Shown piece by piece: positions 26,065 to 38,445 of a stretch of DNA of 64,000 bases. Source of the stretch: Onchocerca lupi (Eukaryota > Nematoda > Chromadorea > Rhabditida > Onchocercidae); NCBI GenBank assembly GCA_028564675.1, contig JAOVVO010000134.1, positions 62,001 to 126,000 of the forward strand. The letters are read 5' to 3'. The notes beneath the pieces are model-generated. The model made no database searches and was not told the DNA's origin. It saw nothing but the letters and a program-made list of their open reading frames with translations. Each line of letters begins with the position of its first letter. Within the stretch, counting starts at the first letter, position 1. The translations under genes and the position numbers were made by a program.

Positions 26065-26076
26065 ACTGCAATTAAC
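26065..26076 (-). promoter_or_regulatory. Splice acceptor one base before the acn-1 start codon
   Basis: On the minus strand TTAATTGCAG is followed by one base and then ATG. This position suits SL1 trans-splicing of the acn-1 transcript. A 5' UTR intron is the alternative. Confidence 0.5.
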
Positions 26077-29000
26077 GTTATTATCGACTGTTTATTTTCA
26101 AACTTTGGTAGCGAGATGTAACAAAAAATCGGTGAACGAAGATCATTAGTGGGAGTAAAACTAATGCGTCACATTGTTCGGCATTCCATCATCACATTGC
26201 TTATTTTCTACTATATTTCGATCGCTTTTTGAATTAAAAATCGATAACTTCAGAAGAATTGTTTTGATAAATCCTTTTCTTATCACAAAAAATACTGAAA
26301 AGATATTTAACTCATGAAATTTCACACAATATTTTGATTAAGTCAAAGTTTTTAATTAAATTTTGATTAAATAAAAGTCAAAATACATGCAAAGAAAAAA
26401 GTCATAAATTTTTATTTTCAAAGTGGTGATAAATAATTAGCACTGCCATGTTTCGTAACAATATTTATGAGTGAGTAAAGGAGAAGGTAAAAAAGATGGT
26501 GCAGTACCCGGGCATATTAATTAACAATTTAAATAAACTGTTAAGCAAAAGGAGCGAAACAGAATAGTTTTAAAGACGTCTTTCAACTGCTTACTTTAAT
26601 GATGGAAATTTCCAATTCCAAAATTTTATTTGGAGATGCTTAACGATTACGAAATCTTAACATAAACTACAATTTTCATGCACAACGAATCATTTGGCTT
26701 AAATTCAATGTTTGCTAAAAGTAGCAAATTCAGATATTAAATTCAGTTAAAGCTTCTCAAAGCCCTAGATAAGAACTGCTGTTTATCAAAATCTAACTAG
26801 TCTGAAATATTTTACGTCTTCTCAATTAATGAATATTCGAATATTCAGAAATTGAAAGGGAAAAGTGAAACAGTCGGAAAGTATATATTAAGTGGTTAAA
26901 TAAACCCAATAAATATATAACTTTCTAGTAGTTCTCAATGAAAAGTGCGAATGAATGGAGGAAGATTTCTTTCGATCAAGGATCCAGTCCGCCTTTATTC
27001 TTATTGCCTTCAGAACCAGTTTTACAGAATAGCTGTTGTGCTAAACAGAAGGAAGGGGTAAAAGTGATGCCAATGAATATCAGGACTAAGGTAGAAAAGG
27101 AAAAAAACCAAAAAATTAGAGAGAGAGGATTGGAGGGAAGGGGGAACAGGAAAGAAGGGAAAATGGTTAATGGTACTCTTCATGTTTCCTCATTTCAGAG
27201 TTCCTACCCACTTCGTTATAAACAGAATTACCTGTGCAGGGCAACCTGATACAACTGCTTTGTCATAAATGATAACAGGTTTGGCAAGAATTTCGAAACT
27301 ACCGTCGCTGGTGCTACCAAACGAGTATCATAGATACAGTTTGAATAGATATTTCAGACATAGTTCGAACAAATTAAGATACATTTTGAAGTGGAAATCT
27401 TAATATTTTATGGAGAAAGATGATTGACGTTGTTGAAGATGCCGCAGATAACGATTTGTTCAAAGCTGGCATTTTTTTTTTCTTTTTTTGCTTAAAGGCA
27501 ATAAAAAGAATCAAACTACAATAGACATAAGGGCAACGATAATGGCAACGACGACATCAACAATCGCAGGGATGGGATAAGAACAACGGAAACAAGAGAA
27601 GTGGTAGAAGTGTCGCAAATAATGGTCACATGAATGTTTGGAGAAGAGGGCGCAGAAAAATTCTTGAAAATTTACATGTGAAGAAGAAGGAAAATGAACG
27701 AGAATTGTGTGGACGGACGGATGGATGGATGGATGGGCGATGTGGCGATGTGGCGGCGATATGTGTCGTGTATATGTGCGGCAAAAGTAATATCAATAAA
27801 TCATGCCATTAAATGAGATAATGCGGTATAGGTCGCCTACAACCTACCTTTTTCATTCCGCTCCATCTACCCACTCACTGTCCGGATGATCGGCTTGATT
27901 CGAAAATCAACAACCTACGATCAGCTGTATTCCATTGTCATTCAATCGTGTCCATTCTTGTTTCGGTCCCGATCTTCTACCTAGAAAGATTCTTTTGTAG
28001 CTGTACCGCCAATGACGACCCAAATTTCAACGTATGAAATCACTACGCTCACTGCACTCTCCAGTAATTCACTATAGTCTTTTCAATTTCAATCAGCTCC
28101 TTACAAACATGTTTGAAATCAAAAATAGGAATGACTACTCAGCAGATCTTGCTATTCTGACCTTAATCAACATCATTTATTTCACATTTTTCTAATAAGC
28201 TGCGGGATGATCCAAATGTATTTTCATGGTATATAGCAAAAATGGAAATCTGAATCCCACATCGATCAATTTTTTGTATTATTTAAAAAGAAATCGGTAT
28301 CCTTTTTCGATATTTTTCTTCTTGGAGCATGTCCAGAATCTGTCCTTGAATATTGTAGTTTCGCCCCATTTTGCAGCATCTTTTTAGGCGATAGATTGAA
28401 AACGATAGATGAAAGAGGAAAAGAGGAACGTTTTTCAAGATGGCTATTACTTGAATACAGACGGATCATTTCAGCTTCCTTCAAGGAAAACCTAATCCTA
28501 TCGAGTTGCGCTCTTTTTACAGAAAACATATTTCGGATGCAGGTAGGAAGATGATTCTGCAAATTGCGAGTGCATAAAGACTGCAAACGCGCGGAAAATA
28601 AAGAGGGATCGATCTTTGCTTGCTATTCTAATCCGACTATCTCCTTTATTTGAAGCCTTCATCGAAAACGATTGGCACGCCATTTTAAAAGAATTGAGTG
28701 AAGAAATTCATCGATAACAGTTATCAGAGGAACCAACGCAACAGCAGCAATTGAAAGATTGCAAGAATGACAAGTGACAACAGCGAATGGCAACACCTTC
28801 GGGCACATTGACGTCGTCCAACTGGTCATTTGTCGTCCATTGGATTGGATCAACAACTATTCTCAACTTCCTCCGCTCCGAACAATTGTACATTCTGTTC
28901 AGCTTTCCTTGCAAATCAACGATGCACCACTACATTGTTTTACAATTCGAAATGCATTGAACTATTTCGTGGCGTGCGTCGAATCAATCAGATCAGATCA

Positions 29001-29500
29001 TAAGGCTAACGAGCAAAGCTGTTATTGGAAATGTAAATGTTGAAGGATTCCAGATAAGAATTGAAGTCCTTATGCAAATATTTTTCTCTGCTCTAACATG
29101 TTTTTGACTGATGCTGCGAAGAGGAAAATTCAAAATATTTTTTCAGCGGTTACAGATTTAAATTGCCACGTGAATGCCGGTATTTCCGGATATTATTACG
29201 AGTGCTTATAAGTTACGAGAGACATACCAGTCATTCTGGAAATTTTATAAAAGTCATCTTGAAATCTAATCATTTTTGTTGCGACTTTCTAATCATTAAT
29301 TTTGTCTTTCTAAAATTTTTGAAAAAAAAAAAAACGATTGTGTTAATGAGTACAAAGATTTATTCCAGAACAGGTATTGCGAGTTTTTTTGGCTCCTCAG
29401 TAATTTTAAATATTCAAAAAGACTGATCACTTAGAAGCTTAGAAATATAAAAATGTTTTTTAAATCCAAGAAATTTTGTAAAAATTTCCAAATTTGTGAA
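26077..29500. other. Intergenic region upstream of acn-1, no supported gene
   Basis: This stretch lies upstream of acn-1 (minus) and downstream of the amine receptor (minus), so it may hold acn-1 control elements. It is less AT-rich around 27.0-29.0 kb and includes A/G-rich DNA at 27.05-27.2 kb and a GGAT/GGAC stutter at about 27711-27740. Open frames at 28266-29043 on both strands overlap and match nothing I know. Confidence 0.5.
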
Positions 29501-29560
29501 GCTGTCATCATCCTTTTTCACCTTCATTTCAGAGACAAGTTAAAAGAGAGTGATGACAGC
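29501..29560. repeat. Perfect 10-bp inverted repeat, 60-nt hairpin
   Basis: GCTGTCATCA (29501-29510) is the exact reverse complement of TGATGACAGC (29551-29560). A further partial C/T to A/G pairing lies inside the arms. The span suits a small structured RNA but the loop is large. No other support. Confidence 0.5.
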
Positions 29561-30515
29561 CACAAAATCTCAAATTACTACATACATCTGACAATATCGA
29601 AGGCAAACACTAACTTTAAAAACTTAGAGTTACAAATGAATGTTAATAGAAAGCAATAAATTTAAAATTAAGAAGATGGATGCATTTTTCTTCGCATTTC
29701 TGAGAAGTTTATAGCTGTTGAATTCCATTTCACTTTCATTTCAATCCAACTGTATTTGGAGATCTTGCCTTAAAAATAGCAATAAAACCAAAATCACTTT
29801 TTATTGAGCATAAGTTGTTTTCTTTTAAAAAACTTGCGCATTTTAAAATAAGTAATGAATTGTCCACAAAGGTTATATTTTCTTTAAAATAAAAAATTGA
29901 AGTGATTCTTAAGCCTGAAAATTTATAAGTATTGTGTACTTACGTGCCTAAAAATAACCTTATGTTTATGTATATATCCTCATGCCATGTGTTTAACCTA
30001 CAAAGGCTTTTGGTCAAATATCCGAATATTCGTTTGGAATTAATCCGACAAATTCAGAAAATTCTGTTTCATTTCTCCAATTACTACGATGAATAAATCA
30101 AATAGAATGGATTGGCGATGGTACTGATTGTTCAGCGTAAAATGCGATATGTGTTTAACTAAGTTGATTCATCAGAACGAGTGATTCCCGAGTAAAAGAA
30201 ACATTATCTGCTATTTGCTATGGCAGTTACCATTGAGACAAGATATTGAATTCTACCTCTTTTGAAACTACATCTTATGATGTGGAATAATTAAGAATGA
30301 TTTATTAATTTAAATATAATCCAGTAAAAAAAGGTTGCATCCATTACATCTTTATTACTCTTACAAATCATTTTTTTTTTGTCGTTATTTAAAAGTTAAT
30401 TCAAAATTGTCCAGTTTACCTTCTCTCTCTGAGAACAAAATTGCTTGATTTTGAAACTTAGACTGAATTTTCATAGAAAAGTTTATATATGAGGATGAAA
30501 TTTTGGAAGACGCTC
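29561..30515. other. Intergenic region downstream of the amine receptor
   Basis: AT-rich, nothing coding recognised. On the minus strand an AATAAA-like signal (TTTATT near 30350) lies about 165 bases past the receptor stop and could be its polyadenylation signal. Confidence 0.5.
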
Positions 30516-33500
30516 TTACCCGCAGCTACCATTCAGGCAAACATTCCGACTTGAGCATAATACATTGTCGAACAATATCTTTTTGAAAGCAATTCGGAAA
30601 TCTCTGTTTAAAATCGTATAAATGATTGGATTCGCCGTGGAGTTTGCATAACCTAACCAGGTAACAGCCTGAAATACCAACCATATTTACCATAACCAAT
30701 ACGGAAATTATGCACAAACTGCTTTCTCTTCAGATCAGAATTATCAAAATTTCGGCTCAGTACTGCATCAAATTCTGAAGTACAACAAAACGGATATACC
30801 AAACGTATTGAAATTTCCTAACAAAAAAATGAAAAAAACTAAATTCATCACTTAAATATTGAAAAAGTTGGAAATGAATCAAAAAATGAGTATCGAATTG
30901 TTTACCTTGAACTGCACATCGGATATCAAATCTGGAAGAAAGGAACGAATGACATTTACAATAAAGAATGGCAACCAACATATCAGAAATGTGCCCATTA
31001 TTACTCCCAATGTAAGCCTGCAAATTAAAATTTGCTCCGAAAAGAATTGAAAAATTGATTCTATGCAAAAAATTTGGAAATTAAAAAAAATTTTATCTAT
31101 AAAGTTTAGTAAGGATAGAGAAAATTTCGAATTCATTCTGGAAATTTAGAAGCGATATCAGAAAATTCGGATGATTTCGGGAAATTTTGGTTAAGACCAT
31201 AATAAGGAGTGAAATTAGGAAGACTTAATTCACAACAGAAACATATGTCAAGATAATGCATTGATCAGAAGAAGAAAAAAAAAGTACATTTTTGAAGTGA
31301 TATTTCCACGCTTAGGATTGCGAGCTCCAAACTCTTAGCTAACAATGGATAAGATAATTCTGAATTTTGGCCAAAGCAAACGGTAATAAACTTGGATGGA
31401 GTTCAAAAGTGAGCTTGCAATGAAAAATGGTAAACTTTCATGAAAGCAGAGAGAATAATGATAAGAGCAGGGATAGATCGGCGCCAAAACTAATTATGTC
31501 TTGATATAAGATTGAATATATTCAATCTCATTAAAAAAGCAAGTGCAACCTGGCTTTCTGATCAGTAATACAGAGTTGTGAAGATGTATTTTTCGGCTTA
31601 ATTCGTTCCGATACCGCTGGATCACTTTTGTGGCAGCAGTGACACATTGCAAGTATTCTATCATAGAATTCAACATTTGCGTTCTGAAATCTTCGTTTTT
31701 ACACTGCTATTTCTTTGAAATGTTCGCATAGCAAATGTATATGATATGCAACTGATTAGATATTACAAATAAAGTATAAATTTTAAGAGTTAAGAAATCA
31801 AAAAAATCAGATTTCTGCAAGATAATTTGCGAAACTTTTTCCTTTGAAAATGAAAAAAATGATTTGGCATTCACACAATAATTGTTGTGCCAAAAGAGAA
31901 TTAGCTGCAACTTAAATGTGCTTTTTGCTTCTTTTGAATTTTCAAATTTAAATAGTGAAACGATACAAATGGATTCACTGAAAAGGATAGTTATTAGCTG
32001 CAAAAGCTTCTCATATTTCTAATCGTCACCTACAAAGACTTTTAGCTAATCTTCAGTTTCTGCTTTCTACGTTGTCAAATATTTCTATTTCGTCGTATTT
32101 GTTTTTGATTCTTGCCATTTTGTTTAGACTGTCTCAAGCAGTAAAGAATCAAATCTCAGTTAAGGCATTTTCTTTCAGTCAAGACATTATCAGTAATCCA
32201 GGATGCGAAATTTAGCTGCAAATCAGGCAAGAAAAACCGGAATTTGAAAACTAGTTAATATGATGGAGATAAAATGCCTTAAAACCTCCGATTCGATACT
32301 AACTAAGATAAAAAAGAATTTGCTGAGAAGAAAGAGAGGCAAAAGTGTGTGAATTAATATATGCTTCTCATATCACTAGTAAAGCTACCATATGAAATTG
32401 AAAAGTAGAAATTTGCCAAGAAATTTAAAAAAGATACATTTCGGATTCCTTCATAAGCATTCGGTGCTACAGCGAAGTTAGCTGTTTGCTGAAGTTGGAT
32501 ACGCATTATTTTGGCATGTTTTCTGGCGAACAGATACAGTCGGGTGTAGAGAAGTACCATCATTGCGGCGGGGATAACAAAACTGCACATGGAACTGCCC
32601 AATGCATAAAATGGCTTAAGTCGCAGCTCACATCTCGGATAGGAGCTGCAATTGGCCAGAGCTATCAAGGAATGAAATGACCGCAAAGCTTTTGGACGAA
32701 ATGCTTCTTGCAGTGAACTTAATTCCATCTCATCATCCGATCCGTTCAGAGCATGCGGAGAAAAGCAACTTACTCGTCATAATCGGTCCCATCAGTCTCA
32801 TTCCTCTCACCGTTCCCTTCATCTCTTTGTGCTAATTCCAGGATAATTTGTGTGAAACCAATGATGGCAGATATCAGCCAAACAAAAGCTATAACGATGC
32901 ATATTTTTCGCCTCCTGAAGCCTTCATACATACGGCAAGTGCAGCATAATGCATCATAATTATCAATTCAATAGAAAGACTGAACAATTACAAACACTGC
33001 ATGTCCGATTCCTCCAGTCAAGTCAACAACGGCTTCACCTTCTGTTTCCCAATTTATCACTTGTCACTTTAACTCTACTGTTTTGCTTACCTTTTCTTAT
33101 GCTTATTGCGCAGAGCATTCATCATAAAATATCTTTCTCAACAAATAGTTATAGTGCATTATTAATTGTGTTACTAATTACACAACTAATCATCTTAGTA
33201 ACAACCACCTCAAATTCTTTTAAAATCCTATCTGACCAATGAGTCCACCAAAAGAAATCTCTGTCGGAAAAACTATTTCTTTATTTTTGAAACCTACCCT
33301 AAAAGATTTATTTTTTTAATAAAGAAAAAATTGTTTAAAATAAATTGATTTCACAAAGGTGAAAATCTCGATTTCTTGTTCGCATTCAAGAAAAGCTTGC
33401 GTACTTTTATATTCCTGTTTTTTTCTCATACAAGAGGGAACTGAAAATATCTGCCAGAGTCTGTCAGAGATAAGCTATTGCATTCTCTGTTTCCTGGAAA

Positions 33501-34095
33501 TTTATTTTCTCCGCAGAGGAAAAAAATAAGATAGCGATAGAAAGCAATTCGAATATCGACACACCATTTCTCCGTCATCTCAGCAATTAACACCAATACG
33601 CTTAGATATAGATTGCGAAAAGCGAAACCTGACATAAACAAGTGGGCGACTAATATACAGAAATCTGTGCAAGGCAATTGCAGAAAGATTGAGTATCGAA
33701 GCTGTGGTGCATGTAATATCGAAACATATCCAAATCTGGCAGTACAAGCGACCAAATGGCCAATATCCAAGAGTATCATTGGCTGCTGCGAATAACATCA
33801 CCTGGCAAAAACGTCGCTAATAATTAGTAATGAATCTTCTCCAAAATATCACCAAATCACAAAAAGAAAAAAAAAACCTTAACTATTTTGAATGAAATTA
33901 ACTTAAACTTACAAGCAAGGATATGAGAAGGTCGGATACAGCAAGCGATACCAAGAAAAAATTCTCCTGTTGTCGTCGTAAAATTCGATCGCAAAATACA
34001 GCAATACAAACTAACAAATTCCCACCTAGTGCAACCAATATGATAACAGCGTAGACAAGTAATAGAATACTAGCAGCTGAGAGTATTTTCAACAT
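30516..34095 (-). CDS. D1-like biogenic-amine G-protein-coupled receptor
   Basis: Predicted 391-aa seven-helix receptor of the dopamine/octopamine class, expected at the plasma membrane. Exons (5'->3'): 34095-33913, 33801-33629, 32914-32774, 32717-32438, 31683-31550, 31017-30906, 30668-30516; phases all join. Landmarks: TM1 GGNLLV; TM2 LAVSDLLISLL. TM3 CQIWICFDITCTTASILNL carries the amine-binding Asp89 (3.32). TM5 YALGSSMCSFVIP keeps all three catechol serines (207, 208, 211). TM6 LTLGVIMG and CWLPFF are as in D1 receptors; TM7 has NSTANPIIY. Cysteines C82 with C189 or C195 can form the loop disulphide. The first in-frame ATG after a stop is the one used. Odd: the DRY motif reads HRF (106-108). 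Dopamine is the likeliest ligand by motif, but octopamine or tyramine cannot be excluded. The tail is short and the stop overlaps a possible donor. Confidence 0.93.
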
Positions 34096-36115
34096 TTATT
34101 GAACAGTTAATCAGATTGCAATCAATGATGCCTTATTCCATCTGAAAATCCAGAAATTTACACTCTTCTTTATTCAGCTGCAGTCATTCTTTTCTGAGAA
34201 AGTTTAGCATATAAAACTGGTTATCATATGGGATATTCCGATTACGGATTACGTACTTGAAAATACTTGAAAATCTTCAAAATCTTCACCTGGTTGAATA
34301 AGAGTACAGGCAATACAGAAAACTATGTGCATGTGCTAGAAAACTTTTGCTTAGAAAATTTACTTGGCTTTTTCCCAAAGCCATGATTTGAAACAAGCTA
34401 CTTTCCAGAAGTTACACTAAAGTAAGATTAGATAGGTTTTCTTGGCCTTACAATGTTCTAGATTTTGATGATCGGTAAATAAGAATTGGACAAGCATAAA
34501 GCAACTGCGAAAAAAAAAATGGAGATACTCATAAAAGCAATATTTGGTCAGGAAAAAGAAGTTAACATAACTTTAAAAAAACGTCTCAGATAAAAGATTT
34601 AGAACTTTATCAGGTGCAATTAGATGAGGATAATCTGAGATTTAAACTGGTTTAATCCAATGTGTAGATAAAGCTATGTCCAAAGACAGAAACTGCGAAA
34701 TATTTGCAAACGTAACAACAGTTGATAGAAAAAGATGCATATTTTGCCGGAAACTATTTGAATCATCATTAAGCTGATTAACTAAATGCAAAATTTTTAC
34801 CTCCAGCTTTTCTTCATGAAGTTGAAACTTTTATTAGTCGATTATCTACTGATTCATTCATTTATTTATCTTACTATATATTACGAATCGCTAGACAATG
34901 CATACGTCCGAGTATTAAAAATTAAAGAAGCAAAAATTGGCTGATCATTAACTCCTACATTCTTTAAAATTACCACCGAGACATATTTTGAAATTTATGC
35001 TTGAAGGATCCCTGTGACTGAGCCTTTGCCAGCAGATGATGGATAAATGGAAAGTAATGAATGCAGAAAGTGAGGCAATGTTAAAAACATCAATTTTTTC
35101 CATCTCTCAACTGAAATTGTAAGCATCAATTTGATGTGATACCATCGATACGATCAACTGAGTTCAATCATCTCGATTAATTAAAGAAGGCAGATGTAAT
35201 ATCTATCCTTCCGTAGATCTCGCAAACTGACGTAAACGCATAATGTCGCTGTGAATAAATGAATAGCTAAAATATATTAACCAGTTGACTAACTTTTAGA
35301 CAATTTATTCACAGGATTTGCCTTTTTGCTTTCAACCACATATGTTTCTATGATGTCTAAAATAAATTTATCAAAATCTTTTTCAAAATCTAAAATAAAT
35401 TCATCAAAATTCTTAGATCATATTGATCTCTTGTAAACTTTACAACTGGCTGAAATTTTCAAACGGAATCTGATCAAAAATTGAATTTGATTTTGCAAGT
35501 GTTTAACATGACTGAATGAATACTGCAAACAGATTTGTATCACTTATATATCTGTGCAAAAATAAAAGAATTGATGACAAATTCTGTGCGAATTCATTGA
35601 CCTTTTAAAGAATGGCTCAAAACTTCAGTAACTGTCAATGTATGTTGTTTTTATATTATGTAAAAAAGTTCAAAGTTTTAGTTGATAGTCTGAAATACAA
35701 TGTTATATCCGCAAACATTACGCTAATAACAGTCCAGGAATTAACGATCTATAGCAGTTATCATGAAATTCACTTTTTTTTCAAGAACCAATAATTGCGA
35801 TAAATTCGAAAAAAGCAAAAGTCGTTCAATTGGAAAACTGGAGGTTAATTTTCGCTGCCAGCTCATTTTTAAAGCTTTACAAATTGGAGTGAAAATTTGA
35901 AGCATAATAATTTATAGATATTACCTGAGAAATTCGAGTGATTATTTGTTTTTGATTTTTGCTATACAACATTCGTGCCACATATTGCAAATGACATTTT
36001 TACGGTGCTGTCTTAAATTATTCATCATTCTAAAATAAAAGGCAGTTGTAAGTTGTCGTATTTTTAGTAAAAAATTTCGCATATTTATTTTTAAGATCGT
36101 CCATTAAGAATCTCA
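34096..36115. other. Intergenic region upstream of the amine receptor
   Basis: No gene supported. It likely includes the receptor's promoter. A short direct repeat built around TCTAAAATAAATT[CT]ATCAAAAT occurs twice at about 35356-35410. Confidence 0.5.
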
Positions 36116-36571
36116 TTGAAAAACTTTGTGTATCTCTGTGTATCTAAAATCTACTATGCTGATATTATAGGAGGAGAGGATTTAGTTGAAGAGATAAAAA
36201 AGGGTAGAAAGTTGGATGTTGATTGGTGTATTACCACTCCTGATTTTATAGCAAAAATTACTTCTATTGCAATAATATTAACTGCTAAAGGACTAATGCC
36301 TAATCCTAAATTTGGTACCGTAACTTCTAACATCGCAGAGGCTATTAAAACTATTAAGTCTGGTCAAATAAAGTTTAGGACGGATAAAAATGGTATCATT
36401 GATGGTAAATTAGGAAACACTAAGTTTAGCGTTGATGATTTACTGGAAAATTCTTTACTTAAAGCAGTTAAAAATACCGAAATTTTTCAAACATTTCTAT
36501 TACTTTTTAAAAATGGTAGTAATAACGCTAAATGGCTTAGAGGAGTAAATATTCATCACGAACTTCCTTAA
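36116..36571 (+). pseudogene. rplA: Wolbachia-like ribosomal protein L1 fragment (nuclear transfer)
   Basis: An open frame of 151 codons in which about residues 14-123 match the C-terminal half of bacterial 50S ribosomal protein L1. Recognisable stretches are GGEDLVEEIKKG, TPDFIAKI, the strongly conserved KGLMPNPKFGTVT, NIAEAIKTIKSGQIKFRTDK and KLGNTKFSVDDLLEN. The N-terminal RNA-binding half is missing, and the usual GPKG has become TAKG. After about residue 123 the L1 C-terminus is no longer recognisable. The block has no introns and sits alone in nematode intergenic DNA. It is most simply an old insertion of alphaproteobacterial DNA; Wolbachia is inferred from the AT-rich, rickettsial-like form. 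Not expected to be functional, although the frame is still open. Confidence 0.85.
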
Positions 36572-37983
36572 AACTTTTCATAATAATGGGAGAATCATAT
36601 GAAGTGGTTTCAAGAAATGATAATGTGTGGATTTCTTGCAAATAAGCGAATTTACATAAAAATTAGTAAGAATTGTGAAAAAAAAAATGAAAATTTATTG
36701 AAAATTTGATGATGGATACAAACTGCAATTACATTTTCATCTAGCTGAATGAATGAAAAAACTGTTCCTAATTTCAAATTTTTAATGAGAAATTGCAGTT
36801 GCTGAGAAGTACATAATATTGTTGATGTACTGTAGGAAGCCAATTAGTTGCCAAATTTTGTTTAAGAAAAAATGAAAAACATATTGAAGCATATGAATGG
36901 CGCAATAATTGTTGAAATTCCACGCAAATATAAATGTTCGTTCCTGAAACCAGGCCAAGAAAGCTAATAAACAACTGATGGCTTGGGGCAATGCATTTTT
37001 CGAGGCGGAATTAAAAGAAATACGAAAATTTGTGAAACAAAAGCTATGAATAGGACATTGAATTAAAGGAAGTCATAGCAGTCAATAGGGAGAAAAAAAA
37101 TCGAAAATTCAGAAAAATATATTAAGAAATCAATTAGATAGAAAGAACTTTTACTCTGCCATTTAGGCTTTTCATTCTCTCTTCTTTTTCTTTTTCTTTA
37201 AATTGCAAAAAGAGATGAAGATTTTTAGGAAAATTTTTAAAATATCGCTGTAGAAAAAGCGAAATTTGCATGTGCAGTCAGGAAGTGGAGGTAATAAAAT
37301 GAAAATGAGTATGGTGAGGGTAGAAAGTACGTATGCAGCGAAAAGTTCACGTTCAACTTCGAAACTTTGCTTTCACCAATCGAAAACTTGATTGATAACA
37401 AGTCAAATAGCTGCGACTATTTATACATGTTTAATATCAAAATTATATTCTCACTGATTCAGAGCGGTCCAGTAAAACATGTAATGTGAGTGGAAGAGAC
37501 CAAAATAAAAGAGTGAAGTTCCAGTTCAAAGAGAATTTTGAAAAAGAGTTTTTGCATCGCATGGCCTTGAAAAAATTTTAAATTAAGAAGTGTTCGTAAA
37601 AATGGAAAAAAAATTGTTTTGGCTTCAAAAATCAGGTTTCTTTTTTGTTGGCGCTCTCCCATAATTTTAATTTAGTGTTTATGGAATATTCATTCTCATT
37701 TCAAATTTTATTATGGTAATGAAGAGAATATGCACAATTTTTAAGATGCAAATGCGAGATAAATCGCCAGTAAGTTTGCCTTTTTTGAAGATTCATGACA
37801 TGTTGGTAGCAGAATACTTCTTTCCGGCTGAGAGGTGACAAATCATATTGATTCTATGAATAAAAAGACTTGCTGGAGATCAATGCCGAAACAGGTCTAT
37901 GCTTCAAAACAAATTCATCTGCTAGCTGTTCATTCAAATTTTTAAGTGTTCTAGGAAGAGACGAATGCAATCGTCTTACATAT
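36572..37983. other. Intergenic AT-rich DNA
   Basis: Nothing coding recognised, and no further bacterial genes (such as rplJ, the usual downstream neighbour of rplA) are visible next to the L1 fragment. Confidence 0.5.
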
Positions 37984-38445
37984 TCAGAATAAAAGGAACA
38001 ACAGGCGGTTGTTAGCCAACAGAGTGAAGCGGCTCGAAGAAGGAAAGAAAACTGGAAAAGCAAAGTGAATTTCAAGAAATAAGTGGAAGGAGAAAAATGG
38101 ATTACAAGAGTTAGGTTGTTTATTTGGAAATAAAAATAATCTTTAGACGACATAGCACTGCATAAGTAAGGTGCAACGAAAATGGGATAACAGAAGTTTT
38201 ATCATCATTTATTAATGTCTTTCAGAATAAAAGAAGCAACAAGAAATAGCTAAGCCGACATGTAAACAAGCTTAAGCAGGCAAAGTAAATTAAAAAAACT
38301 AAGTGAAAAGGAAAAAATAAATTGCAGGAATTGGGTTGCTTGTGCATTCTGACAACCCAGCACTGCACAAGTAAGGTGCAACGAACAAACGAGTAATGGT
38401 AAATTGAGAATTGCTGCGTGCCAACATTTAATCATCATTTATTAA
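37984..38445. repeat. Two diverged tandem copies of a ~205-240 bp unit
   Basis: The same landmarks occur twice in the same order: CAGAATAAAAGGAACAACAG at about 37985 and CAGAATAAAAGAAGCAACAAG-like sequence at about 38223. AAGTAAGGTGCAACGAA follows CACTGCATAAG/CACTGCACAAG at 38156 and 38361. TCATCATTTATTAA appears at about 38200 and 38430. Spacing varies from about 205 to 238 bases because of indels. No coding potential seen. Confidence 0.75.

Noticed and set aside
28266..29043. Cluster of overlapping ORFs on both strands (106 codons minus, 89 codons plus)
   Set aside because: They overlap one another, lack motifs and likely reflect locally higher GC that removes stop codons.
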